DNA from: Nitrogeniibacter mangrovi | Lineage (GTDB): Bacteria; Pseudomonadota; Gammaproteobacteria; Burkholderiales; Rhodocyclaceae | DNA length: 64,000 nt | Assembly: GCF_010983895.1 (NCBI RefSeq) | Contig: NZ_CP048836.1 | Span: 1,178,001 to 1,242,000 of the forward strand | Direction of reading: 5' to 3' | Part shown: positions 41,506 to 50,206 of the stretch, piece after piece | How positions within the stretch are numbered: the first letter of the stretch is position 1 | Layout: every line of letters starts with the position of its first letter | Made by a program: the position numbers and the translations under genes | The notes under the pieces: generated by a model | What the model was told of the DNA's origin: nothing | The model's input: only the letters and a program-made list of their open reading frames with translations | Databases searched by the model: none

Positions 41506-41661
41506 GGGGGGCGGGTTCCGAAGTCTTGATCCGGGTGCCATTGTGCCAGCAGTTGAGGTGCCGGGGCGTCGGCGCTCGGGCGCGACGTGTCACGAAAGCT
41601 TCATTCAAGCGGGTGGCCGCCGCGCCGTTGATCTGCCTGGTATCTGAACTGGGGAGTGAAG

Positions 41662-43476
41662 GTGTTGGCACGGGCAAAAACGCTGGCAAGCGTGACGCGG
41701 ATCGAGCAGATCATCTCGACCCGGGCGCTGGGCTTTGAATTCCAGCCGATCGCACATCTGTCGCAGCGGACGCTGCACGGTTTCGAAGCGCTCATGCGTG
41801 GGCCCGCCGGCAGCGAGCTGGCCTCGCCCGAGCGCATGCTCGAGGTGGCGCGCTATGCTGGTCTGTCGCTGGAGCTGGAGCGGCTCAGTTGCCTGGAGGC
41901 GATCAAGGCCTTCGCCCGGCTGCAGTTGCCGGGGCTGCTGTTCCTCAATGCCAGCGCCGGGACGATCGCGTCGTTCGCCGAGCCCGGCGGTGGTGGCCTG
42001 ATTGCCACGGCGCGTGAGCATGGCATCTCGGAAGCGCGGCTCGTGCTCGAGCTGACCGAGCACGAACGGGTCACCGACATCGACCGCTTTGCGGGGACGG
42101 TGGCGGTGTTGCGCGATGCCGGCATCAAGCTGGCGCTGGATGACTTCGGTGATGGTCGCTCGAGCGTGCGCCTGTGGACGCAGCTCAAGCCCGAACTGGT
42201 CAAGTTCGACCGCTTCTTCGTGCGCGATGCCCATGTCGACGCGCGCAAGCATGCGGTGCTCAAGTCCCTGTTTCAGCTCGCCGAGGCCCTCGACACGCCG
42301 GTCGTGATCGAAGGCATCGAGACGCGCGAGGATCTGATGGTGGCGCGGGATCTGGGCTGCCAGTTCGCCCAGGGCTATCTGCTCGGACGTCCGCATCCGG
42401 CACCGGCGCGCGAGCTGCGCACCGAGGTGTGCGCGTGGCTCGCGCAGGCAGGGCTCGCCAGTGCGCCGATGCCGGCACAGCGGCGCAATGTGCTCGAGAC
42501 CGTCGAGTCGCTGCTCGTCCATGCGCCGACGGTCCGGCCCGGGGACAGCTGCGAGGCGGTGTTGCGCACCTTTGGTCGCCACGAGGATGTGCACGCCCTG
42601 GCCGTGGTTCAGGATGACCGGCCGATCGGGCTCATCAACCGGCAGAAGTTCACCGACAAGATGTCGCAACCCTTTCACATCGACCTGTTCGGCCGCCGCC
42701 CCTGTGCCATCTTCATGGACCCCAACCCGCTGCGGGTGGACCGGTATTCAGGCATCGAATCGTTGGCGACGGTGATGCTCGGCGAGGATCAGCGCTATCT
42801 GACCGACGGTTTCATCGTCACCGACGGGGGTGCCTATGCCGGCCTCGGTACCGGCGAGCGCCTGGTGCGGGCGGTGACCGAGCGCCGCATCGAGGCCGCG
42901 CGCCTGGCCAACCCCCTGACCTGTCTGCCCGGCAACATCCCCATCACCGACCATATCCGGCGATTGTTGGGGGCCGAGGCGCCGTTCTCGGCGGCCTACT
43001 TCGATCTCAATCATTTCAAGCCCTACAACGATCTGTACGGCTACTGGCGCGGAGACGAAATGATCAAGCTGGCGGCGGCGGTCATGGTGCGCCATTGCGA
43101 CAGCCGCTGTGATTTTCTCGGCCACGTGGGCGGCGACGACTTCGTCGTCCTGTTCCAGAGTCCGGACTGGGTCGAGCGCTGCGAGGCGATCATCGAGGAA
43201 TTCAACCGACGCGCCCGATGTCTGTTCGACGATGCGGAACTGGCCCGTGGCGGCTTCGTCTCCGAAGACCGCCGCGGGCACGAGACCTTCTTTCCGCTGA
43301 CCTCGATCAGCGTCGGCGTGGTGACCGTGCCGCCCGGTTGCGCCATCGATCCCGAAGGCGTCGCCTCCAGCGCCGCGGCAGCCAAGAAGGCCGCCAAGCG
43401 GGCGAAGGATCACTTCTTCGCCGCTGGCGACATCCGCCGTGATTCAGGCCGCTTCGAGCATGCCGCTGTGGCGTAG
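41662..43476 (+). CDS. c-di-GMP signalling protein, EAL-CBS-GGDEF
   Basis: A 604-residue soluble protein. The EAL phosphodiesterase domain (about 15-245) keeps E42-A43-L44 (FEALMRG), LFLNAS, LELTEHE and ALDDFGDGRSS, so catalysis is plausible. A CBS pair (about 270-390) follows, then a GGDEF domain with the variant GGDDF at 490-494, likely weak or regulatory. GTG 41662 has GGGGAG 5 nt upstream; GTG 41656 is too close to it. The 3' end overlaps convergent prlC by 33 bp. Confidence 0.9.
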   Translation: MLARAKTLASVTRIEQIISTRALGFEFQPIAHLSQRTLHGFEALMRGPAGSELASPERMLEVARYAGLSLELERLSCLEAIKAFARLQLPGLLFLNASAGTIASFAEPGGGGLIATAREHGISEARLVLELTEHERVTDIDRFAGTVAVLRDAGIKLALDDFGDGRSSVRLWTQLKPELVKFDRFFVRDAHVDARKHAVLKSLFQLAEALDTPVVIEGIETREDLMVARDLGCQFAQGYLLGRPHPAPARELRTEVCAWLAQAGLASAPMPAQRRNVLETVESLLVHAPTVRPGDSCEAVLRTFGRHEDVHALAVVQDDRPIGLINRQKFTDKMSQPFHIDLFGRRPCAIFMDPNPLRVDRYSGIESLATVMLGEDQRYLTDGFIVTDGGAYAGLGTGERLVRAVTERRIEAARLANPLTCLPGNIPITDHIRRLLGAEAPFSAAYFDLNHFKPYNDLYGYWRGDEMIKLAAAVMVRHCDSRCDFLGHVGGDDFVVLFQSPDWVERCEAIIEEFNRRARCLFDDAELARGGFVSEDRRGHETFFPLTSISVGVVTVPPGCAIDPEGVASSAAAAKKAAKRAKDHFFAAGDIRRDSGRFEHAAVA

Positions 43477-45513
43477 CAGCGCCTCGACCTGCGGCTCACG
43501 ACCGCGGAAGGCGCGGAACGATTCGATCGCCGGCCGGCTGCCACCGACCGCCAGGATCTCGCGCCAGAAGCGTTCGCCGGTGTCGCGGTCGAGCAGTGAA
43601 TGCCGGCCTTCGCCGGCTTCCTCGAAGGCGGCGAAGGCATCCGCGGAGAGCACTTCGGCCCACTTGTAGCTGTAGTAACCGGCCGAATAGCCGCCCGCGA
43701 AGATATGCGAGAAGCTGTGCGGGAAGCGGTGCCAGGGGGGCGGCATCAGCACCGCGACCTGGCGGCGCACCTCGTCGAGCAGCTTGAGGATGGTCTCCAC
43801 CGCCACCGGCTGGTCCGCCTCGACTTCGTGGTGGAGGCGCAGGTCGAAGAGGCTGAATTCGAGCTGACGCACCATCTGCATGCCGCTCTGGAAGTGGCGC
43901 GCGGCCACCATCTTGTCGAACAGCGCACGCGGCAGCGGGGCGCCGGTGTCCACATGGGCGCTCATGCCCGACACCACATCCCATTCCCAGCAGAAGTTCT
44001 CCATGAACTGGCTGGGCAGCTCGACCGCGTCCCATTCCACCCCGTGGATGCCGGACACCGCCACGTCGTCCACCTCGGTCAGCAGATGATGCAGGGCATG
44101 ACCGAACTCGTGGAACAGCGTGGTGACGTCGTCGTGGCTCAGGGTGGCCGGCTTGTCGCCGACCGGGGGAGCGAAGTTGCACACCACGTACGCCACCGGG
44201 GTGAGCAGGCGGCCGCCGCTGTTCTGGCGGCTGCGCGCCGAGTCCATCCAGGCGCCGCCGCGTTTGGTCTCGCGGGCGTGCAGGTCGAGGTAGAGCTGGC
44301 CGATCAGGCGCGCGTCGCGCTCGATGCGCAGCACCGTGACCGACGGATCCCAGGTCGGCGCGGTGTCTCGCGCGAGGCGCACGCCGTAGAGCGATTCGAT
44401 GACGCCGAACAGGCCATCGAGTACCCGGGGCTCCGGAAAATACTGGCGCACCTCGTTCTCGGAGAAATCATAGCGGGCGTGGCGCAGCTTCTCGCTGGCG
44501 TAGGCCACGTCCCAGGGGTGCATCTCGGCCATGCCCAGGCGCTCGCGGGCGAAGGCCTTCAGTTCCTCCAGATCGCGCTCGGCAAAGGGTTTGGCCTTGC
44601 CGGCCAGATCGTTGAGGAAGGCCAGCACCTGAGCCGGGCTGTCGGCCATCTTGGGCACCACCGACAGCTCGGCATAGCTTTCGAAGCCGAGCATCTTCGC
44701 CTCCTCGGCACGCAGCGCCAGGATCCGGCCCATCAGCGGCCCGTTGTCCCATTTGGCTTCGCCCTGTTCCGAGGCGCGGGTCGCGTAGGCGCGGTACATG
44801 GTCTCGCGCAGGCGGGCGCTGTCCGCGTACTGCATCACCGGCAGGTAGCTGGGCATGTGCAGGGTGAACTTCCAGCCGGCCTTGCCATCGCGCTCGGCCG
44901 CCGCCCGCGCCGCGGCGATCACGTCGTCGGGCAGGCCGGTCAGCTCGGCCGCGTCATCGACGAATTCGGCGAAGGCGTTGGTGGCGTCGAGCAGGTTTTC
45001 CGAGAAGCCCGCCGCCAGGCTCGACAGCTCTTCCTGAATGGCCTGGAAGCGCGGCTTGCGATCGTCGGCCAGTTCGGCACCGGAGAGGCGGAAGTCGCGC
45101 AGTTCATGTTCGACGATGCGTTGGCGCACCGGGGGGAGCCGATCGAAGGCGGTGCTGTTGGCCAGTTGGCGGTACTTCTCGTACACCGCCTGGTTCTGCC
45201 CCAGCTCGGCGAAGAAGCGGCTGATCTCGGGCAGCAGTGCGTTGTAGGCGGCACGCCAGTCCGGCGTGTCCATCACGCTGTGCATGTGGCCGACCACGCC
45301 CCAGGCGCGTCCGAGATGCTCGGTCGCCTCGGTCATGGGGACGACGAAATCGTCCCAAGTGGCGGGCGTCGCCGGTTGTGCCAGCGCGTCGATGGTCTTG
45401 CGCGCGTCGTCGAGCAGATGACGAATCGCCGGTTCGACATGGGCCGGGGTGATGCGATCGAAGTGGGTGAGGTCGGTGAAGTCCAGCAGCGGGTTGTCTG
45501 CGAGCGTGCTCAT
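43444..45513 (-). CDS. prlC: Oligopeptidase A
   Basis: A cytosolic M3-family zinc metallopeptidase that degrades short peptides such as cleaved signal peptides. The 689-residue protein has the zinc motif HEFGH in TLFHEFGHALHHLL and the downstream glutamate region. Family regions MPSYLPVMQYADSARLRE and AGYYSYKWAEVLSADAF are present. ATG 45513 (MSTLADNPLLDFTDL) is the usual family start; the frame runs further upstream without support. Its stop lies inside the 3' end of the EAL gene. Confidence 0.96.
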   Translation of the reverse strand: MSTLADNPLLDFTDLTHFDRITPAHVEPAIRHLLDDARKTIDALAQPATPATWDDFVVPMTEATEHLGRAWGVVGHMHSVMDTPDWRAAYNALLPEISRFFAELGQNQAVYEKYRQLANSTAFDRLPPVRQRIVEHELRDFRLSGAELADDRKPRFQAIQEELSSLAAGFSENLLDATNAFAEFVDDAAELTGLPDDVIAAARAAAERDGKAGWKFTLHMPSYLPVMQYADSARLRETMYRAYATRASEQGEAKWDNGPLMGRILALRAEEAKMLGFESYAELSVVPKMADSPAQVLAFLNDLAGKAKPFAERDLEELKAFARERLGMAEMHPWDVAYASEKLRHARYDFSENEVRQYFPEPRVLDGLFGVIESLYGVRLARDTAPTWDPSVTVLRIERDARLIGQLYLDLHARETKRGGAWMDSARSRQNSGGRLLTPVAYVVCNFAPPVGDKPATLSHDDVTTLFHEFGHALHHLLTEVDDVAVSGIHGVEWDAVELPSQFMENFCWEWDVVSGMSAHVDTGAPLPRALFDKMVAARHFQSGMQMVRQLEFSLFDLRLHHEVEADQPVAVETILKLLDEVRRQVAVLMPPPWHRFPHSFSHIFAGGYSAGYYSYKWAEVLSADAFAAFEEAGEGRHSLLDRDTGERFWREILAVGGSRPAIESFRAFRGREPQVEALLRHSGMLEAA

Positions 45514-45618
45514 GCGTGAATTCCGTGGGAATGGCCGCGCGCATTGTACAGGCGCACGCAGCCCGGCGGGGTGACAGGCGTACCCGGAGTAGATCGGGGG
45601 CGGAAGGGGCAAATTCAA

Positions 45619-45643
45619 GCCCCCGGCGCGTGTGGCCGGGGGC
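45619..45643 (-). terminator. Hairpin after the DUF2189 gene
   Basis: A 9-bp perfect stem GCCCCCGGC (45619-45627) with GCCGGGGGC (45635-45643) and a 7-nt loop. On the minus strand it is followed by TTGAATTT, so it is a plausible intrinsic terminator 38 bp after the DUF2189 stop codon. Confidence 0.6.
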
Positions 45644-45681
45644 GGCGGGCCGGGTAGGTCCGCTTCGGGTCGAACGGGATG

Positions 45682-46455
45682 TCAGCCCACCATGTCGCGG
45701 TAGGCGTGCCAGCTCGCGTGGCCGAGCAGCGGTAGCAGGATCACCATGCCGACCATCAGGGTGGCGAAGCCCATGGCCACGAGGGCCACGATCAGTACCG
45801 CCCACACGAGCATCGGCAACGGGTTGACCGCCACCGCCCGGGCGCTGGTCGCCATGGCGGTGAGCATGTCGGTGTCACGCGCCATCATCATGGGGATGGC
45901 AATCACGGTGGCGCAGAACACCAGCACCGCCAGCGTGCCGCCCACGAAGAGATAGGCGACCAGCAGGGCAGTATGCTCGCCGGACAAGATGATCGACTGG
46001 AGGAAATTGCCCAGATCGGGGACGTTGTCGGCATAGAACAGGGCGAACACCACCGCCGAGATCCGCTCCCAGGCAATCAGCAGCAAGGCCAGCAGGAGTC
46101 CGAAATGGAGCAGCACGTCGGCGCGACGACGCAGGCCGGCCAGCGAGGATCGGAAGGAGGAATTGCGGCCGCGCTCATGGCGCCGGGAAATCTCGTAGAG
46201 CCCCGCGGCGGCCAGCGGGCCGACCAGCAGAAAGCCGGAAATGGCCGTCGTGAACAGGTAGGGACGCGGCGCTGCGAAGGTGAGCAGCGCATAGCCGATC
46301 ACGGCGAAGAACAGGCCGTAGCACACGCTGGCGCCGAGGTTGTCGCGCATGTCGCTCCACCCGCGCGAGAGCCAGTCGAGCGGGCGTTGGGGCGTCACTT
46401 CACGAATGTGGGGGATCGCAAAATGCTGCGACAGAAAATCTGCCGGTTTTTCCAT
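45682..46455 (-). CDS. DUF2189 integral membrane protein
   Basis: A 257-residue inner-membrane protein with about six hydrophobic helices and the DUF2189 N-terminal pattern VTPQRPLDWLSRGWSDMRDN and GPLAAAGLYEISRRHERG. Function unknown; some relatives lie near cytochrome oxidase genes, but there is none here. ATG 46455 is fixed by AAGGAG 7 nt upstream. Monocistronic, with a hairpin after it. Confidence 0.88.
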   Translation of the reverse strand: MEKPADFLSQHFAIPHIREVTPQRPLDWLSRGWSDMRDNLGASVCYGLFFAVIGYALLTFAAPRPYLFTTAISGFLLVGPLAAAGLYEISRRHERGRNSSFRSSLAGLRRRADVLLHFGLLLALLLIAWERISAVVFALFYADNVPDLGNFLQSIILSGEHTALLVAYLFVGGTLAVLVFCATVIAIPMMMARDTDMLTAMATSARAVAVNPLPMLVWAVLIVALVAMGFATLMVGMVILLPLLGHASWHAYRDMVG

Positions 46456-46583
46456 GCACACGCTCCTTGTCCGGGGCATCGTGAAACCACTTTAGATCGC
46501 GTGCGGGGAATTGAAAAGTTGCGCTGCATCATGTGCCTGGCATAAGCGCAGGGCGGCCCGGGGTCGCCCCGTCGATGCAGGGC

Positions 46584-47519
46584 TCAGGGCAGCGTCTTGC
46601 CGGTGAGGCGTTCGTAGGCTTCGACGTATTTCGCGCTGGTGCGTTCGATGACCTCGGCGGGCAGATGCGGCCCCGGGGCACGCTTGTCCCAGTCGAGCGT
46701 CTCGAGGTGGTCGCGCACATACTGCTTGTCGAAGGACGGCGGGCTGATGCCTTCCCGGTATTGATCCGCCGGCCAGAAGCGCGATGAGTCGGGCGTGAGC
46801 GCCTCGTCGATCAGGTGCAGCGTGCCGGCCGCGTCGATGCCGAACTCGAACTTGGTGTCGGCGATGATGATGCCGCGCCCGGCCGCGTACGCCGCCGCTT
46901 CCTCGTACAGCTGGATGGCGACACGGCGGGCGTCTTCGGTCAGCGCGGCGCCGGTGACGCCGGTGCCGGCCAGGGCGCCGGCCAGCACCGCCTCGGTGCG
47001 CGCCTGGGCCTGTGCGAAGGAAATGTTCTCGTCGTGGTCGCCGACTTCGGCCTTGGAGGCCGGGGTGAAGATCGGCGCGGGGAGTTTGGCCGCCTGCTGC
47101 AGCCCGGGCGGCAGCGGGATGCCGCAGATGGCGCCGGTGAGCTGATAGTCCTTCCAGCCCGAGCCGATCACGTAGCCGCGCACCACCGCCTCGATGGGCA
47201 GCGGGTTGAGGCGCTTGACCACCAGCGCACGGCCGACGACCTGATCACGCTCGTCGGCGGCGACCACGTCTTCGGGGGCGATGCCGGTGAGCTGGTTCGG
47301 CACCACGTGGGCGAGCCGGTCGAACCAGAAGTTCGCCAGCGCGGTGAGCACCTGGCCCTTGCGCGGAATCGGGTCCGGCAGGATCACGTCGAAGGCGGAG
47401 AGCCGGTCGGAGGTGATGATCAGCAGCTTTTCGTCGTCGACGGCGTAGATGTCGCGCACTTTTCCGCGACCGAGCAGAGGCAGGGAGCGGAGGGTCGATT
47501 CAAACAGGGGCGAGGTCAT
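46584..47519 (-). CDS. purC: SAICAR synthetase
   Basis: Purine synthesis: joins CAIR and aspartate with ATP. The 311-residue protein is the longer proteobacterial/fungal type. It starts [25 protein letters not shown] and holds [21 protein letters not shown], the aspartate-site [13 protein letters not shown] and [11 protein letters not shown]. Its monocistronic placement, away from purH and purD, is common in this group. It lies between a DUF2189 gene and the acetylation pair. Confidence 0.96.
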   Translation of the reverse strand: MTSPLFESTLRSLPLLGRGKVRDIYAVDDEKLLIITSDRLSAFDVILPDPIPRKGQVLTALANFWFDRLAHVVPNQLTGIAPEDVVAADERDQVVGRALVVKRLNPLPIEAVVRGYVIGSGWKDYQLTGAICGIPLPPGLQQAAKLPAPIFTPASKAEVGDHDENISFAQAQARTEAVLAGALAGTGVTGAALTEDARRVAIQLYEEAAAYAAGRGIIIADTKFEFGIDAAGTLHLIDEALTPDSSRFWPADQYREGISPPSFDKQYVRDHLETLDWDKRAPGPHLPAEVIERTSAKYVEAYERLTGKTLP

Positions 47520-47576
47520 GGCGTGCGACTTTCATGGGACAAAGGCGAATTATACCGGGCCTCGGGACCGAATCGC

Positions 47577-48614
47577 TCATTGCGCCGGGTGTCCCATGGC
47601 GGCCGCGACCGTTTCGGCGGCCACGCGATGGGCCGCTGCGTTCCAGTGGCCGTCGTAGGGGCCGACGGCGGTCGACAACCCGGTGCGGGCCTGCCACTGT
47701 TCGAACGCTTCGGCCAGCCGGACCACGGGCATGCCGGCCGCCGTCGCGCGTTCGGCGAGCTGTTGCATGTCGGCGGCGTTCCAGCGGGCGCTCTGGCCGC
47801 GTGCATGCGAGGTGCCGATCACGATCAGCGGCGGTTGGGTGGTCGCCGGCAGCGCGGCGAAGAAATCCGTGATCAGGGTGTCGGCCAGGGCGGGCGAGAC
47901 CGGGTTGGTGTCCGCCTTGGGTTTGGTGCCGGTGGCGCCATGGGCGGCGGCTGGCGCGAACCAGGCCTTGACGGCATGCAGCCACTGGCCGGGATCGACG
48001 CGCAGCTGCGAGAACAGGTATTGCGCCAGCGCCGAGTGGCGCACGATCTGCTTGAGCGTGCCGGCCGGTGCGGCCGAGATCTCGCGCAGCTGCAGGGTCT
48101 TCGGGTCGATGCAGTCGTGATCGTAGTTGCCGGAGCCGCACAGCATCTGGCGCACGTCGCCGGTCTCGATCACGAACACGAAGCGCTCGATCTTGAGCGT
48201 CTTGTGGGCGAAGCGGGCGCGGCGCGCGTAGTCGAGCAGGCTGGTGCCGGGCACGCCCATCGAATACACCGGCACGCCGAGAATCCGCTCCAGCTGCGGG
48301 CCGATGCGGGCGGACGCGGGCAGCATGTTCGCCTCGATGAAGCTGTCGCCGATGACGGCGATGGCGCGCGGGTCGGGGTGAAAGTCGCGGTCGTCGACGA
48401 AGCCGTAGTTGTTGGTGCGGTGGGTGCGGGCGTTCTTCAGATCCCAGCCGGTGGCGACGGTGAAGCGGTGGTGCGGCGGGTAGGTCTGGATGGCCGGGTC
48501 GATGTAGTGGCCGACCATCGTCGACGTGGACACCGGCAGGCACTGCAGCACCGCTTCGAGCGCCACCAGCAGGAGCAGCGCGCCGAGCAGGAAGAGGGCC
48601 GTTTTTCGGAGCAT
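47577..48614 (-). CDS. SGNH-hydrolase-like protein (AlgJ/AlgX-like), partner of the MBOAT protein
   Basis: A 345-residue protein with an N-terminal membrane anchor (about 5-24) and a periplasmic SGNH-like domain: the catalytic Ser block AVIGDSFIEAN (D90, S91) and the Asp/His block DGHWN (D321, H323). Such proteins transfer or remove acetyl groups on extracellular polysaccharides, working with an MBOAT membrane protein, here the gene 8 bp upstream. No polysaccharide synthesis gene is in view, so the glycan is unknown. Confidence 0.84.
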   Translation of the reverse strand: MLRKTALFLLGALLLLVALEAVLQCLPVSTSTMVGHYIDPAIQTYPPHHRFTVATGWDLKNARTHRTNNYGFVDDRDFHPDPRAIAVIGDSFIEANMLPASARIGPQLERILGVPVYSMGVPGTSLLDYARRARFAHKTLKIERFVFVIETGDVRQMLCGSGNYDHDCIDPKTLQLREISAAPAGTLKQIVRHSALAQYLFSQLRVDPGQWLHAVKAWFAPAAAHGATGTKPKADTNPVSPALADTLITDFFAALPATTQPPLIVIGTSHARGQSARWNAADMQQLAERATAAGMPVVRLAEAFEQWQARTGLSTAVGPYDGHWNAAAHRVAAETVAAAMGHPAQ

Positions 48615-48622
48615 GGGCGGCC

Positions 48623-50101
48623 TCAGAAGTTGAAGTAGATGAAGGCGCTGAGCGAGTCGCGCGTCTCGTTGATCAGTACCAGCAGGATGGCCGCCGTGGT
48701 GACGGCGCCGGCGAGCAGGGCGCGCAGCCCGGCGCGCTCGCGCACCAGTGCCAGCGTCCGTTCGCCGATCCGGTTGCTGTTCGGCCCGAGGAAGGCGAGC
48801 GCGCCGAGGACCGCGCACCAGAGCACGCCGGTGGCGACCGCCAGGCCGTCGTTCCACAGGATGGTGTGCGGCTGGTCGGCTGCCGGCAGGTGCCCGGTCA
48901 TGGCATGGAGGATGCGGAAGGCGGACGTGAAGCTCTCGGCGCGGAAGAACACCCAGGCGACGACCACGCTCAGGAAGGTGAGTGCCCAGGCCGCCAAGCG
49001 GTAGATCACATGCCGTGTCCAGCGCGGTGCGATCCGCGCCATGAGTGCGCTGAAGGCATGGTCGATGGCCAGGTACAGGCCGTGCAGCCCGCCCCAGACC
49101 ACGAAGGTCCACGCCGCGCCGTGCCACAGCCCGCCCAGCAGCATGGTGATGAACAGGTTCACGTAGCGCCGTGTCGGCCCCTTGCGGTTGCCGCCTAGCG
49201 GAATGTACAGGTAGTCGCGCAGGAAGTTGGACAGGCTCATGTGCCAGCGGCGCCAGAAATCGCTGATGGACAGGGCCTTGTAGGGGGAATCGAAGTTGTA
49301 GGGCAGGCGGATGTTGAGCATCCACGACAGGCCGATGGCCATGTCCGAGTAGCCCGAAAAGTCGAAATAGAGCTGGAAGGTGTAGGCCAGCGCGCCCATC
49401 CAGGCTTCCACCAGATCGGGGGTGGCGCCGTGGTGAACCGCGTTGAACACGCCGTCGGCGTAGGGCGCGACCCCGTCGGCGAGGACGACCTTCTTGAACA
49501 GGCCGAGGGCGAAGATGGCCAGCCCGCCGACCAGATTGCCGGTGTTGAGGCGGTAGGTCGAGGCGTCGCGGAACTGCGGCATCATCTGGGCGTGATGCAG
49601 CACCGGGCCGGCGATCAGGTGCGGGAAGTAGGTGACGAACAGGCCGTAGTGGGAAAAGGCGTATTCCCGCGTTCCCTTCTGATAGGCGTCGGCAAGGAAG
49701 GCGATCTGGGTGAAGGTGAAGAAGGAGATGCCGATCGGCAGGGTGATCTGCACCGGGCCCAGGTCCAGCCCGCTCACGGCGGCGACGCTGTTGACCAGGA
49801 AGGCGGCGTACTTGAAGTAGGCCAGCAGCAGCAGATCCACCGTGACGCCGAGGATGAGCCAGAAGCGGCCCCCCGGGGTGCGCCCCCCGGCCGCGGCGAT
49901 GCGCATGCCCGCCAGGTAGTTCCAGACGATGGACACGAGCAGCAGCACCACGTAGCTCGGCATCCAGTAGCCGTAGAAGAACAGGGACGCCACGAACAGC
50001 CAGCTCGCGCCCCAGGGGCGCCACTTTTGCGGCAGCAGGAAGAAGCCCGCGACCGTGATCGGCAGGAACAGGAAGGCGAATGCCGCGCTGGTGAATAGCA
50101 T
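48623..50101 (-). CDS. MBOAT membrane O-acyltransferase (AlgI-like)
   Basis: A 492-residue polytopic protein of the AlgI/DltB branch. Signatures are DFWRRWHMSLSNFLRDY (281-297), YIPLGGNRKG and GLWHGAAWTFVVWGGLH, with the invariant histidine H327. It moves acyl groups across the inner membrane for O-acetylation of a cell-surface polymer. The SGNH-like gene follows after 8 bp and completes the typical two-component pair. Alginate genes are absent, so an alginate role cannot be claimed. Confidence 0.9.
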   Translation of the reverse strand: MLFTSAAFAFLFLPITVAGFFLLPQKWRPWGASWLFVASLFFYGYWMPSYVVLLLVSIVWNYLAGMRIAAAGGRTPGGRFWLILGVTVDLLLLAYFKYAAFLVNSVAAVSGLDLGPVQITLPIGISFFTFTQIAFLADAYQKGTREYAFSHYGLFVTYFPHLIAGPVLHHAQMMPQFRDASTYRLNTGNLVGGLAIFALGLFKKVVLADGVAPYADGVFNAVHHGATPDLVEAWMGALAYTFQLYFDFSGYSDMAIGLSWMLNIRLPYNFDSPYKALSISDFWRRWHMSLSNFLRDYLYIPLGGNRKGPTRRYVNLFITMLLGGLWHGAAWTFVVWGGLHGLYLAIDHAFSALMARIAPRWTRHVIYRLAAWALTFLSVVVAWVFFRAESFTSAFRILHAMTGHLPAADQPHTILWNDGLAVATGVLWCAVLGALAFLGPNSNRIGERTLALVRERAGLRALLAGAVTTAAILLVLINETRDSLSAFIYFNF

Positions 50102-50174
50102 GGAGGTGGGGGCGAACGTCGAGTCGCCCGACTATGGCGTCATTCGCACGGGCCGACAGTGACCCCTGTCACGA

Positions 50175-50206
50175 TGATGGCATCACTCATTGATGGCATC
50201 ACTCAT
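50175..50206. repeat. Perfect 16-bp tandem duplication at the DUF3422 stop codon
   Basis: TGATGGCATCACTCAT occurs at 50175-50190 and again at 50191-50206. The second copy includes the last codons and stop of the DUF3422 gene, so the duplication added a copy of the gene's end to the 3' flank without changing the protein. Confidence 0.9.
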
